From AWTP1-13 sp050248715 (lineage in GTDB: Bacteria > Pseudomonadota > Alphaproteobacteria > Rhizobiales > Hyphomicrobiaceae): 64,000 nucleotides of DNA. The stretch is from assembly GCA_050248715.1 (NCBI GenBank), contig JBFWRV010000006.1, forward strand, positions 75,813 through 139,812. Direction: 5' to 3'. Made by a program: the position numbers and the translations under genes. Positions 1-9,497 of this stretch are shown in pieces. Below the pieces are notes generated by a model. It searched no databases, was not told the origin of the DNA, and was given only the letters and a program-made list of their open reading frames with translations. How positions within the stretch are numbered: the first letter of the stretch is position 1; each line of letters begins with the position of its first letter.

Positions 1-2
1 CG

Positions 3-1145
3 GCGCTGGCCTTGCTGCAACGCGGCTTCGATGTCGACATCTTCGAGCAGGCGGCGCAGCTGCACGAGGTCGGGGCTGGCATCCAGCTCGGCCCCAACGG
101 TTCGCGCATCCTGATCGCCCTCGGTCTCGGCGAGGCCATGCGCGAGGTGGTGGCGGAGCCCGCGGCCAAGGAGGTCAGGCTCTGGAGCACGGGCGAGAGC
201 TGGACGCTCTTCGATCTTGGCCGCGACTCGCTCGAGCGCTTCGGTGCACCCTATTGGATGGTGCATCGCGGCGACTTTCATCGCGTGCTCTGGCAGGCGG
301 TGGAGCGCGCCAAGCCAGGTGCTGTGCACTTGGGCTCCCGCTGTGTCGCCTGCAGTGATCAGCGCGACAAGGGGGTGCTTGTGCTCGAGGACGGCCGGCG
401 AATCGAGGGCGGCGTCGTGATCGGTGCCGACGGCGTGCACTCGCGCCTGCGCGCGCACCTGTTCGACGCGGCCAAGCCGCAGTTCACCGGCCTGATGGCC
501 TGGCGCGGCATCGTACCGATGGAGCGGCTGCCGGCCGAGCTGCACAGGCCCGTCGGCACGAACTGGCACGGACCGGGCGGGCACGTCGTTACCTACCCGC
601 TGCGGCGGGGTACGCTTCTGAACTTCGTCGGCGTCGTGGAGCGCGACGACTGGCGCAGCGACGCCTGGACAGAACAGGGCTCAAAGGAGGACTGCGCGGC
701 CGATTTCGCCGGCTGGCATCCGCTTGTCCACGCCATCATCGCCAACCTCGACACCGCCTATAAGTGGGCCCTGATCGGACGGGCGCCCATGACCGCGTGG
801 AGCAAGGGATGCGCCACGTTGCTCGGCGATGCCTGCCACCCGACGCTGCCGTTCCTTGCCCAGGGCGCGATCATGGCGATGGAGGACGGCGTGGTGCTGG
901 CGCGCTGTCTGGAGGCCCATCCCGGTGACGTGCCGGGCGCGCTGCGGCGCTATGAGGCGCTGCGGATCGAACGCACGACCAGCGTCGTTCTGGGGTCGGC
1001 GGAGAACACGGGCCGCTTCCACAACGCGGTGCTCTCCGATGCCCGCAGGGCGCGCGACTACATGGACCGCGAATATCCGCCGGGAAAGGGGCGCACGACC
1101 TTCGACTGGCTGTTCGCGTATGACGCCATGACGGTGGCCGTCTAG
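3..1145 (+). CDS. FAD-dependent aromatic-ring monooxygenase, 5' end cut by the window edge
   Basis: Class A flavoprotein monooxygenase of the salicylate / 3-hydroxybenzoate hydroxylase type, expected to hydroxylate an aromatic acid using NAD(P)H, FAD and O2. The reading frame is open to the window edge and enters in the middle of the first Rossmann helix (ALALLQRGFDVDIFEQ), so the GxGxxG dinucleotide-binding loop and the true start lie to the left. Visible hallmarks are the family DG motif (GADGVHSRLR) and the second FAD contact GDACHPTLPFLAQGA followed by MAMEDGVVLA, both in canonical order. About 380 residues are present, close to full length. The substrate cannot be read from the sequence. 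An HpaB-type hydroxylase and an intradiol dioxygenase lie 35 kb away, so the genome handles aromatics, but no direct link is visible. Confidence 0.85.
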   Translation, partial: ALALLQRGFDVDIFEQAAQLHEVGAGIQLGPNGSRILIALGLGEAMREVVAEPAAKEVRLWSTGESWTLFDLGRDSLERFGAPYWMVHRGDFHRVLWQAVERAKPGAVHLGSRCVACSDQRDKGVLVLEDGRRIEGGVVIGADGVHSRLRAHLFDAAKPQFTGLMAWRGIVPMERLPAELHRPVGTNWHGPGGHVVTYPLRRGTLLNFVGVVERDDWRSDAWTEQGSKEDCAADFAGWHPLVHAIIANLDTAYKWALIGRAPMTAWSKGCATLLGDACHPTLPFLAQGAIMAMEDGVVLARCLEAHPGDVPGALRRYEALRIERTTSVVLGSAENTGRFHNAVLSDARRARDYMDREYPPGKGRTTFDWLFAYDAMTVAV

Positions 1146-1176
1146 GTCGAAGGCGCGTCAACCCGACGTGAGGAGC

Positions 1177-1206
1177 GGCGCAAAAACGGCTGACGCCTAT
1201 TGCGCC
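1177..1206. repeat. Short palindromic intergenic element, family C
   Basis: An imperfect palindrome beginning GGCGCAA and ending TTGCGCC with ACGGCTGACGCC in the centre. Nearly the same sequence occurs at 28601-28635 and a longer version at 43016-43089. It lies between two convergent genes, the monooxygenase on + and ispG on -, so it may also act as a bidirectional transcription stop. There is no T-tract. Confidence 0.6.
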
Positions 1207-1212
1207 GTGCGG

Positions 1213-2469
<1,257 letters not shown>

Positions 2470-2536
2470 GACCTCGGCGCGGGTTGCTGCTGTTGGACGC
2501 AAGAAGTCTAACACGGTTGCGTGCCGATCCGACGTC

Positions 2537-2570
2537 TCTCTCTACCCATCGTTCTTCACTATGGGGAGAG
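2537..2570 (-). terminator. Hairpin between znuB and ispG, possible terminator
   Basis: On the minus strand CTCTCCCCAT is followed after an 11-base loop by ATGGGTAGAGAG, forming an imperfect stem just after the znuB stop codon. No T-run follows, so intrinsic termination is uncertain. It could equally be a minimal member of the repeats scattered through the window. Confidence 0.3.
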
Positions 2571-2577
2571 GCGGATG

Positions 2578-3375
2578 CTAGGAGCGGCCGCGCACCACGG
2601 TCGGGAACATGGCCGCCGCGAAGAAGAGGGCCAGCATCAGTACGATCGAGGGGCCGCCAGGCGTATCCAGCGACACGGACAGGAACAGCCCGAGCGCCAC
2701 CGCAAGCGCCCCGAAGATGGCCGCGAACAGCACCATCTGCTCGGGCGTCTCGGATAGCGGCCTCGCGGCGGCGGCCGGCATGATCAGGAAGGCAACGGCG
2801 AGCAGGACGCCCACGATCTTGATGGCGATCGCCACGACCAGGGCCAGCACCAGGACGAACACCAGCTTGATCCGGTCGACCCCGATGCCCTCCGCGGCCG
2901 CCAGGTCCTCGTGCACAGAAAGCGCCAGCAGCGGTCGCCAGATCCAGATGACGGCTCCCAGCGCGAGCACTCCTGCCACGAAGATCCACACGAGATCGCT
3001 GCCGGAGACGGCGAAGATGTCTCCGAACAGGAATGCGGTGAGATCGAGCTGGGGACCGCGCACCAGCGAGGCGGCGATCACGCCGACCGCGAGCGCGGCG
3101 TGGGCGACGAGACCGAGCAGCGAGTCGAGCGGCACCACCTGCTGCCGCCCGAGCAGCACGAGCAGTGTGGACGCCATCAGCGTGACGACCAGCACGCTCG
3201 CGGTGAGATCGAGGGACAGGGCGAGGCCGCCGGCAATGCCGATGAGGCCGGCCTGCGCCACGGCCTCACCATAGTAGGCCATGCGCCGCCATACCACGAG
3301 GCATCCCAGCGGCGCGGCGATCACAGACAGCGCCAGCCCCGCCATGAGAGCGCGCATCAGGAAGAGGTCGGCCAC
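2578..3375 (-). CDS. znuB: Zinc ABC transporter permease ZnuB
   Basis: Membrane subunit of the high-affinity zinc importer, ABC-3 family. The 265 residues form a run of hydrophobic helices with the family features near the N-terminus (RRMAYYGEAVAQAGLIG) and the conserved IKIVGVLLAVAFLIMPAAAA segment in the second half. The GTG start lies one base after the znuC stop, indicating translational coupling. It is the last gene of zur-znuC-znuB. The periplasmic zinc-binding subunit ZnuA is not encoded next to it, so that protein must come from elsewhere in the genome. Mn or Fe transport by the same family is possible, but the adjacent Zur-type regulator argues for zinc. Confidence 0.9.
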   Translation of the reverse strand: MADLFLMRALMAGLALSVIAAPLGCLVVWRRMAYYGEAVAQAGLIGIAGGLALSLDLTASVLVVTLMASTLLVLLGRQQVVPLDSLLGLVAHAALAVGVIAASLVRGPQLDLTAFLFGDIFAVSGSDLVWIFVAGVLALGAVIWIWRPLLALSVHEDLAAAEGIGVDRIKLVFVLVLALVVAIAIKIVGVLLAVAFLIMPAAAARPLSETPEQMVLFAAIFGALAVALGLFLSVSLDTPGGPSIVLMLALFFAAAMFPTVVRGRS

Positions 3376-3376
3376 G

Positions 3377-4282
3377 TCAGGTCCTTTGGCGGGGCGGAAG
3401 GTCGGCTGCGGTTGGCGGGTGCGGATCCCCGGCGAGGTCGTGCCGATGGTCGTGGCGATGCTGGTAGAGGGCGAAGGCGCGCGCGGCTTGCGGGCCGAAC
3501 AGGCGCGCGTACTCGGGATGCTGCAGCACCGACTGCGGCACCCCCGAGCAGCACACGTGACGGTTGAGGCAGATCACCCGGTCGCTTTGCGCCATGACCA
3601 CGTGCAGGTCGTGGGAGACGAGCAGCACGCCGAACCCTCGCTCGGAACGTAGCCGCCCGATCAGATTATAAAGCTCGGCCTCGCCGGTGTAATCCACCCC
3701 GCGCACCGGCTCGTCAAGAACGAGCAGATCGGGGGACCTGATGAGGGCGCGTGCCAGCAGCACGCGCTGCAACTCGCCGCCGGAGAGCTCCGAGAGTTGC
3801 CGGTCGCCGAGCGGGCCGGCCCCGACCTCGGTCAGCGCCTTGACGATCTCCTCGTCCTCCGCGCGGCGGCCCAGATGCACGAAACGGGCGACCGTGAGGG
3901 GGATGGCGCGGTCGATGTCGAAGCGCTGCGGCACGTAGCCGATGACGAGGCCCGGCTTGCGCCGGGTCGTGCCCTTGTCCGGAGCCTCGAGGCCGAGGAG
4001 CACGCGCACCAGCGTCGTCTTGCCCGCGCCGTTGGGGCCGATGACCGTTACGATCTCCCCGGCGCCGATGTCGATATCTACCCCCTGCAGGATGGCGCGG
4101 CCCGCGCGCGTGAGCCAAAGGGAGCGCGCGCCGATCAACGCGTCGGCATCGCGCGCGACCGGCGGTGCGGTGTCGTCGTGCGCATGATGATGGCCGCTAT
4201 GCTCGTGACTGTCGTGCGACCGCCGTGTTGTTTCGGACGCCGCCGCCTGCAGCACGGCGTTGTGGGCGCTACGCGTCTCCAT
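3377..4282 (-). CDS. znuC: Zinc ABC transporter ATP-binding protein ZnuC with His-rich ends
   Basis: ATPase of the zinc importer, 301 residues from the ATG at 4282, which overlaps the end of zur by 14 bases. Walker A is GPNGAGKTT, the signature is LSGGELQR, Walker B LLVLDEPV, and the H-loop is SHDLH. It differs from a plain ZnuC in carrying histidine-rich tails: residues 23-35 contain seven His (DSHEHSGHHHAH region) and the C-terminus has a second run (QHRHDHRHD). These could buffer or sense Zn. A longer upstream reading frame exists but overlaps zur entirely and lacks homology, so the internal ATG was chosen. It is coupled to znuB downstream. Confidence 0.93.
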   Translation of the reverse strand: METRSAHNAVLQAAASETTRRSHDSHEHSGHHHAHDDTAPPVARDADALIGARSLWLTRAGRAILQGVDIDIGAGEIVTVIGPNGAGKTTLVRVLLGLEAPDKGTTRRKPGLVIGYVPQRFDIDRAIPLTVARFVHLGRRAEDEEIVKALTEVGAGPLGDRQLSELSGGELQRVLLARALIRSPDLLVLDEPVRGVDYTGEAELYNLIGRLRSERGFGVLLVSHDLHVVMAQSDRVICLNRHVCCSGVPQSVLQHPEYARLFGPQAARAFALYQHRHDHRHDLAGDPHPPTAADLPPRQRT

Positions 4283-4784
4283 GCGCGGGCTCCCGACCTG
4301 CGCCGGCGCAGCTGGCGCACAGCCCCCACACTTCCACGACGGCGGTCCGGGCGGAGAACCCGGCCAAGCCCGCCGACTTGTCGATCGCCTCGAACACTCT
4401 GTCACCGGCGACCTCGGATACCCGCGAGCAGGCCTCGCAGGCCAGCACCAGCCGTCGCACCTCGTGGCTGGCATTGCAGGCGAAGTAGGCATTGCGGCTC
4501 TCGAAGCGGTGCACGATGCCGGCCGACACCAGCGCCTCGATGGCGCGGTAGACCGAAATCGGCGCCAGGCGCTCGCCGCGGGCGGCAAGCCTGTCGAGCA
4601 CCTCGTAAGCGCCGATAGCCTTGTGCGAGGCGGCGATCTCGCCGAACACCGCCTGGCGCAGCGGCGTGAGCTTTAGCCCACGGTTCTGGAAGGCCTCGCG
4701 GGCACGCTCCATCGCCTCTTCGAGGCAAAGGTCGTGGTCGTGCTCGGGGGCCGGAAAGGCGCTGCTGGCGACGGCGTGCGTCAT
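4269..4784 (-). CDS. zur: Fur-family transcriptional regulator, Zur-type
   Basis: Zinc-responsive repressor of the Fur superfamily, 171 residues. Winged-helix region with LTPLRQAVFGEIAASHKAIGAYEVLDRL and the recognition-helix segment APISVYRAIEALVSAGIVHR. Two CxxC pairs (CEAC and CASC) form the structural zinc site and the N-terminus has HDHD. It is the first gene of zur-znuC-znuB, so it most likely represses its own operon when zinc is sufficient. Assignment as Zur rather than Fur, Mur or Irr rests on the operon partners and the two CxxC pairs. It is transcribed away from the thiolase-like gene at 4937. Confidence 0.9.
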   Translation of the reverse strand: MTHAVASSAFPAPEHDHDLCLEEAMERAREAFQNRGLKLTPLRQAVFGEIAASHKAIGAYEVLDRLAARGERLAPISVYRAIEALVSAGIVHRFESRNAYFACNASHEVRRLVLACEACSRVSEVAGDRVFEAIDKSAGLAGFSARTAVVEVWGLCASCAGAGREPAHGDA

Positions 4785-4788
4785 TGCG

Positions 4789-4803
4789 CCTTGTTATATC
4801 ACC
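4789..4803 (-). promoter_or_regulatory. Candidate Zur operator / -10 region upstream of zur
   Basis: The minus strand has TGATATAACA just upstream of the zur start, a partial match to the AT-rich dyads that Zur proteins bind in alphaproteobacteria and also a plausible -10 box (TATAAC). Only one half-site is clear. Position and the identity of the downstream operon are the main support. Confidence 0.3.
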
Positions 4804-4936
4804 CGGGTGTTGCGGCGCTACCCGCCCCAGGACCGGACTCGGGCAGGATTTTGCCATTTTCGTGTGCTGTCACAGGCAGCAAGCCTCATACCCGGCTGGC
4901 GGAGCCGGGTATTTCCCTCGAGGTGGTGCTTAGCGG

Positions 4937-6121
4937 GTGCGTACCCCCATGAGCAAGGCTGCGGCCCTGGGTGCTTCCTACATCGTCGCCGCGCGGCGGA
5001 CCGCGCTCGGGCGTCCTGGCGGGCTGCATGCGACCCGGCGCATTGAAAGCCTGGCGGCGCCCGTGGTCCGGGCCGCACTCCAGGACGCCGGTCTGGAGCC
5101 CGACAGGGTCGAGCAAATCATCCTCGGCAATACAACCGCAGGCGGAAACCCTGCCCGCATCGTCGGCCTCGCTGCGGGGCTCGGGGATGGCGCGGCGGCC
5201 CTGACGGTCGACCGGCAGTGCGCCTCAGGCCTCGATGCGATCCTGATCGGGATGCGCGCGGTGGCGCTGGGCGAGGCGAGTGTCGTCGTGGCGGGAGGTG
5301 CGGAGTCCATCTCGACCGCCCCCTGGCGCGTTGCCAGGCCGAGGAACCTGTTCCAGACACCGCGGTTCCTGGGGCTCGAGGCCGATGCCGGCGAGGCTCG
5401 GGATGCATCGCCGTCGGCGGCCGCCTCTGAGGTCCTGGCGCGGCGTCTCGGTATCTCACGCCAACGCCAGGACAGCTATACGCTAGGCTCCCACCTCAAG
5501 GCAGAGCGGGCGATCGCCGAGCGGCGCTTTGTCGGCGAGATCGTCCCCCTGCGGATGGCCGGCGAGGAAGCGCGCGATGAGGTCGCTGATGTCGCCGGTA
5601 TTGACGAACTCGAGGAAATGGAGCCGCTGCTGCCTCCCGACGGAACAGTGACGGCCGGCAACAGCAGCATGCTCCAGGACGGCGCGGCGATCGTTGTCAT
5701 CGTCTCGGCCGCAGTGCATGCCGAGCTCGGGTCCCCGCAAGCTCTGCGCCTCGTGGCGAGCAGCATTCAGGGCATGGGTGCGGGTGAGGAAGCTCGAGCG
5801 CCCGTTGCCGCGCTGGAAAAGCTTCTACGCCCGAACGGCGTCAATCCCCGCAACGAACTGGCGCTGGTGGAGATGTCGGAAGTCTCCGCGGCGCAGGCTC
5901 TGGCCGTGCGCGATGCCTTCGACCTTTCCGAGGATGTGCTGAACCCGGACGGAGGGGCGCTCGTGCGCGGCTATCCACTGGGGGCGGCGAGTGCGGTCAG
6001 CGTGACGCGTCTCTTCACGCGCATGGTGCGCGGCCGCAACGGCGCGGCCTCGGGCCTCGGCGCGGTGACGCAAGGGGCCACCGGCGGCCTGGGCGTCGCG
6101 GCCCTGTTCGGCGCGGATTGA
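4937..6121 (+). CDS. Thiolase-family protein with degenerate active site
   Basis: Thiolase fold, 394 residues from a GTG with an AGGTGG Shine-Dalgarno ten bases upstream (an ATG four codons later is the alternative). The nucleophilic Cys is present (C95 in VDRQCASG), as is the AGGAESIS segment. The other three catalytic positions of biosynthetic thiolases are changed. The Asn of NEAF is Ser314 (MSEVSAAQAL), the His of GHPLG is Tyr346 (GYPLGAASA), and the second Cys of the CxGGGQG loop is gone (AVTQGATGG, 376-384). Ordinary acetyl-CoA acetyltransferase activity is therefore doubtful. A non-condensing or altered acyl transfer role, or decay, is possible. It is followed directly by a transporter gene fragment, so no intact operon partner is visible. 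Confidence 0.85.
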   Translation: MRTPMSKAAALGASYIVAARRTALGRPGGLHATRRIESLAAPVVRAALQDAGLEPDRVEQIILGNTTAGGNPARIVGLAAGLGDGAAALTVDRQCASGLDAILIGMRAVALGEASVVVAGGAESISTAPWRVARPRNLFQTPRFLGLEADAGEARDASPSAAASEVLARRLGISRQRQDSYTLGSHLKAERAIAERRFVGEIVPLRMAGEEARDEVADVAGIDELEEMEPLLPPDGTVTAGNSSMLQDGAAIVVIVSAAVHAELGSPQALRLVASSIQGMGAGEEARAPVAALEKLLRPNGVNPRNELALVEMSEVSAAQALAVRDAFDLSEDVLNPDGGALVRGYPLGAASAVSVTRLFTRMVRGRNGAASGLGAVTQGATGGLGVAALFGAD

Positions 6122-6256
6122 GGTCGAGTCGAGCTGGTGACGGCCCTGGCTATCGGCTGGGTCGTGTTCTCCGAGTGGCCGGACTTGCCGGCCTTGATCG
6201 GTATCGTGCTCGGCGGCCTCGCAATCCTCTTGAGCGAGCATGGCGGTCGTCGCTGA
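6122..6256 (+). pseudogene. C-terminal fragment of an EamA/DMT-family transporter
   Basis: Read in the frame of position 6137, the segment gives ELVTALAIGWVVFSEWPD then a hydrophobic helix LIGIVLGGLAILLSE and a stop at 6254-6256. The GWVVFxEWPDxxALxG pattern is the last transmembrane pair of EamA (drug/metabolite transporter) proteins. No upstream part of such a gene is present: the thiolase-like gene occupies that strand in another frame. It is read as a relic left by deletion. It could in principle encode a 39-residue peptide from the GTG at 6137. Confidence 0.55.
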
Positions 6257-6262
6257 TGGGGA

Positions 6263-7759
6263 TCAGCGCGCCGAGCTCTCGCTGCGGGGCGCCAGGCTGA
6301 AGGTCAATGCCACAACAAGCGCGCAGGCGACGAGCGCCAGCGCCACCGGATGCTGCAGCATGCGGGCAGGATCGGCGTGCGTGATGATGATCGACTGGCG
6401 CACTGCCAGCTCGAACAGAGGCCCCACGACAAAGCCGATCAGAAAGGTGATGCGCGAGTAGTCGAAGCGATGCATCACCCAGCCGAGCACCCCGAAGCCG
6501 AACATCAGCCAGACCGAAAAGACGGACTTGGTCTCCATGTACGCGCCGAGAATGCAAAGCGCGAGCACCGTCGGAATGATGACGGTGGCGGGAACGCGCG
6601 TCAGCTTTGCGAACAGCGTGAGGCCGACGCGGCCCACCACCAGCATGAGCAGGCTCGCCACAATCATGGAGCCGTAGATGCCGTACATCAGGCGGCCGTG
6701 CTCCTCGAACATGCGTGGGCCGGGCGTGACGCCATGCACGGTGAAGGCGGCGATGATGATGGCGGCCGACACGCTGCCCGGCAGGCCGAGGGCGAAGAGC
6801 GGGATCAGGCTTGCGGGCACGACGGCGTTGTCGGCGGTCTCGGCTGCCGCTACGCCCTTGAGCTCGCCTTCGCCGAAGCGCTCATGCGGCTTGGCCATGC
6901 GCTTGGCCAGCGCGTAGGCGAGGAACGACGCAACCGTCGGGCCGAGGCCCGGAATGATGCCGACGACGATGCCGACCGCGCTCGACATGAGCGTGGTCGG
7001 CGTGACGTTCTTGATCTCGGCGAGCGTCAGCGCGCTGTCGGTGGGCGCCACGCCGGCGGGCTCGGCCGTCTGCTCCCGCGTGCGCGTCAGGTGCTCCTGG
7101 CCCTGGATCAGCATCTCCGTGAATGCCAGCATGCCGACCGTGATGGCCATGATCGGTACGCCGTCGGCGAGTTCGATGAAGCCGAAGGTTAGGCGCGGCG
7201 TGGCGGTTTCCGCATCGGTGCCGACCATGGCGAAGAGGATGCCGAGGAAGGCGGCGACCAGGCCCCGCGCGAGAGAGTTGCCCGAGAGCGCTGCGATGAA
7301 GGTCAGGGCCAGGAGGGTGAGGGCCGCCAATTCGACGGGGCCGATCTTCAGGGCGAGCTTTGCCAGCGGTTCGGCGACGACGATCAGCACGGTGGTGGCC
7401 AGGATATCGCCCGCAACCGAGGCATAGAGCGCGACCTTGAGCGCCTTCTCGCCCTTGCCGGCCTTCGCCAGCGGATAGCCGTCCAGCGCGGTAGCGGCGG
7501 CATTGGGCTCACCCGGCGTATTGATGAGGATGGCCGTGGTGGCGCCGCCGGCGCCGCTCGCCTTGGCAATGCCGATCAGGAAGGCCACGGCCGACAGCGG
7601 TGACATGTAGTAGCTGAGCGGTACGGCGATCGCGAGCGCCGCCGGCCGATTGAGGCCGGGTAATACGCCCACCACGTAGCCGAGCAGTACGCCGAGAAAC
7701 ACGAAGGCGACGACATCGGGGCGCAGGGCGTCGGCAAGGCCCAGCACCGAGGCCGACAT
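6263..7759 (-). CDS. tctA: Tripartite tricarboxylate transporter permease, TctA family
   Basis: Large membrane subunit of a TTT-type secondary transporter, about 498 residues from the ATG at 7759 (a GTG 42 bases upstream is possible). The family hallmark GYVVGVLPGLNRPAALA region and a later ILINTPGEPNAAATALDG segment are present, followed by a second PGLGPTVASFLAYALAKR segment mirroring the first, which is typical of the duplicated TctA architecture. About 11-12 hydrophobic helices. It is the last gene of tctC-tctB-tctA. The substrate is a carboxylate of unknown identity. Confidence 0.93.
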   Translation of the reverse strand: MSASVLGLADALRPDVVAFVFLGVLLGYVVGVLPGLNRPAALAIAVPLSYYMSPLSAVAFLIGIAKASGAGGATTAILINTPGEPNAAATALDGYPLAKAGKGEKALKVALYASVAGDILATTVLIVVAEPLAKLALKIGPVELAALTLLALTFIAALSGNSLARGLVAAFLGILFAMVGTDAETATPRLTFGFIELADGVPIMAITVGMLAFTEMLIQGQEHLTRTREQTAEPAGVAPTDSALTLAEIKNVTPTTLMSSAVGIVVGIIPGLGPTVASFLAYALAKRMAKPHERFGEGELKGVAAAETADNAVVPASLIPLFALGLPGSVSAAIIIAAFTVHGVTPGPRMFEEHGRLMYGIYGSMIVASLLMLVVGRVGLTLFAKLTRVPATVIIPTVLALCILGAYMETKSVFSVWLMFGFGVLGWVMHRFDYSRITFLIGFVVGPLFELAVRQSIIITHADPARMLQHPVALALVACALVVALTFSLAPRSESSAR

Positions 7760-7828
7760 GGCTAGTGTCCCCGTCGCGAAGTTCGTCGGACCTCGAAGCA
7801 CGGGCGAGCGAATTTCTCGATCATCGCG

Positions 7829-8275
7829 CTAGCGCCACACCTGGAATACGAGGACGAGGGCGAGCGCTGTGCCGGCAAGCGTCGGGATCACGATGCGCAT
7901 CCGCCGCTCGCGCAGCACGGCGAGCCCCAGGGTGACGATGAGCAGGCCGCAGGCGATCGAACCGGCGAATTGCAGCGCCAGGATTCCGGCGGCTGCGACT
8001 GCGGCAAGGAGCGCTGCCGGCCACATCGGGGCCAGCCTCTCCGATGCAACGGATTCGGGCTTCCACAGGCGTAGCCCGAGCCCGATCAAGGCGATGGCGA
8101 CGATAGCGAGCGCGCAGAGCTCCGGCAGCAGCGCCGGCCGCAGACCCAGCACCGGCCCTGACGTGGTCTGCCGCGGGATGATCCAGAGCGCCGCCAGGCC
8201 GAACGCGACGACGGCTGCAGTCTCCCCCAGCGCGGCGCGACGGGAGCCTGCGGCGCCGCGTTCGTCTTCGCTCAC
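7829..8275 (-). CDS. tctB: Tripartite tricarboxylate transporter small subunit, TctB family
   Basis: Small membrane subunit of the TTT transporter, 148 residues with four predicted hydrophobic helices and a short polar N-terminus. The GTG start overlaps the tctC stop in a GTGA arrangement, indicating translational coupling. Sequence conservation in TctB is low, so the call rests on size, topology and position between tctC and tctA. Confidence 0.85.
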   Translation of the reverse strand: MSEDERGAAGSRRAALGETAAVVAFGLAALWIIPRQTTSGPVLGLRPALLPELCALAIVAIALIGLGLRLWKPESVASERLAPMWPAALLAAVAAAGILALQFAGSIACGLLIVTLGLAVLRERRMRIVIPTLAGTALALVLVFQVWR

Positions 8276-9213
8276 TGCGCTTTGCTCCGGTCGATCATCT
8301 GCTTGAAGCGGGCGCTGTGCGCGCGCATGGCGCCGGTGAGGTCGTCGCCGATGAGGATGGTGTCGCCGAGCGTGCGCTTATCCATGAGGTCGACGATTTT
8401 CTCGTCCTTGGCCGCGGCGGCGAACGCGGCGGTCAGCTTGGCGCGGATGTCGGTCGGAATGCCCTTCGGCGCCATGAAGACGATGAGGTTGACGCTGGCA
8501 AGATCGTAGCCGAGCTCGAGTAGCGTCGGGGCATCGGGAAAGGCGGCAATGCGCTTGTCGCCCAGCACGGCCAGCACCTTGACCTGCCCTGCCTTGGCCT
8601 GCGGCACGTAGGCGCCGGAGCTGTAGGCGAGATCGACGTGGCCACCCATCACCTGCGTCACGGCCTCGGCGCCGCCGCGGGTCGGTACGGCGGAGAGCTG
8701 GGTGCCTGTCTTCTTGGCGATCAGCGCGGAGACGACGCGGTCGATCGACGTCGTCGAGGCGTAGTTGAGCCCCTTGTCCTTGCCGGCTGCAAGCGCATCG
8801 GCGAGCGACTTCCAATTCTTGTCGGGAAGCGCGATATAGGCCTCAGGGAACTCGCCGATGGCTGCCAGATAGTTGAAATCGTCGACCGTGTAGGCGAGCT
8901 GCGCCGCGTGGGGATCGAAAGTCATGGTCGTCGAGGTGTTGGCGACAAGGCTGTAGCCGTCGGGCGCGGCCCGCATCAGCGCCGTGGACGCCAGCGCGCC
9001 TCCGGCGCCCGGCTTGTTCTCGATCACGACGGGCTGGCCCAGATGCTTGCTCACTACCTCGCCGACGGCGCGCGCCGCAACGTCCGTCGTGCCCCCAGCT
9101 CCGAAACCGACCGTGATGGTGATTGGCTTTTCAGGCCATGCGGCGCCGACCCGTGCCGGGGCAACACCGAGGGCGAGCGCGAGCCCCAGCCAGAAGGACC
9201 AGATGACGCGCAT
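8272..9213 (-). CDS. tctC: Tripartite tricarboxylate transporter periplasmic substrate-binding protein, TctC/Bug family
   Basis: Secreted solute-binding protein, 313 residues from the ATG at 9213, chosen because a strong AAGGGGAAAGAG precedes it and a signal peptide (FWLGLALALGVAPARVGAA) follows. The mature start WPEKPITITVGFGAGGTTDVAAR is the standard Bug/TctC opening, with PVVIENKPGAGGALAS next. It delivers a carboxylate to TctAB. Bug-family paralogs are numerous in this group and bind diverse acids, so the ligand cannot be named. Confidence 0.93.
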   Translation of the reverse strand: MRVIWSFWLGLALALGVAPARVGAAWPEKPITITVGFGAGGTTDVAARAVGEVVSKHLGQPVVIENKPGAGGALASTALMRAAPDGYSLVANTSTTMTFDPHAAQLAYTVDDFNYLAAIGEFPEAYIALPDKNWKSLADALAAGKDKGLNYASTTSIDRVVSALIAKKTGTQLSAVPTRGGAEAVTQVMGGHVDLAYSSGAYVPQAKAGQVKVLAVLGDKRIAAFPDAPTLLELGYDLASVNLIVFMAPKGIPTDIRAKLTAAFAAAAKDEKIVDLMDKRTLGDTILIGDDLTGAMRAHSARFKQMIDRSKAQ

Positions 9214-9378
9214 GGCTCTTTCCCCTTCGTGTCTACAGAGTCGGCATCCGTCCGGGTTCGGCATCGCAGGCTTCATGGGCTCTTGGCCCGGCAGCCCGTG
9301 CCTGTCAAACAGATTCGCAGCCCTGCTCCGGCGCTGCCGCCAAGGCGGGCAGCCGCCACGAAAGGGGGCATCGAGCAT

Positions 9379-9490
9379 TGTCATGCCGGCCGAGCGACAA
9401 GACTGGGAGCCGGCACCCGGGGCCAATCGGCGGCCGGCTGTGCCGTGTCCTGAGCGCGGGATATTCGTCTTCGGCGAATTCCGGGACCAG
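9379..9490 (+). repeat. Dispersed palindromic repeat, family A
   Basis: Begins TGTCATGCCGG and ends TTCGGCGAATTCCGGGA, with GGGAGCCGGCACCCGGGG in the middle. The same framework (TGTCATnCCGG ... CCGGATATTCGCnnnGGCGAATTCCGGGATGACA) recurs at 17216, 30877, 35750, 45776, 53775 and 63365. Located in the spacer between the convergently ordered tctC leader and rnhA. Confidence 0.75.
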
Positions 9491-9497
9491 AACCTGC

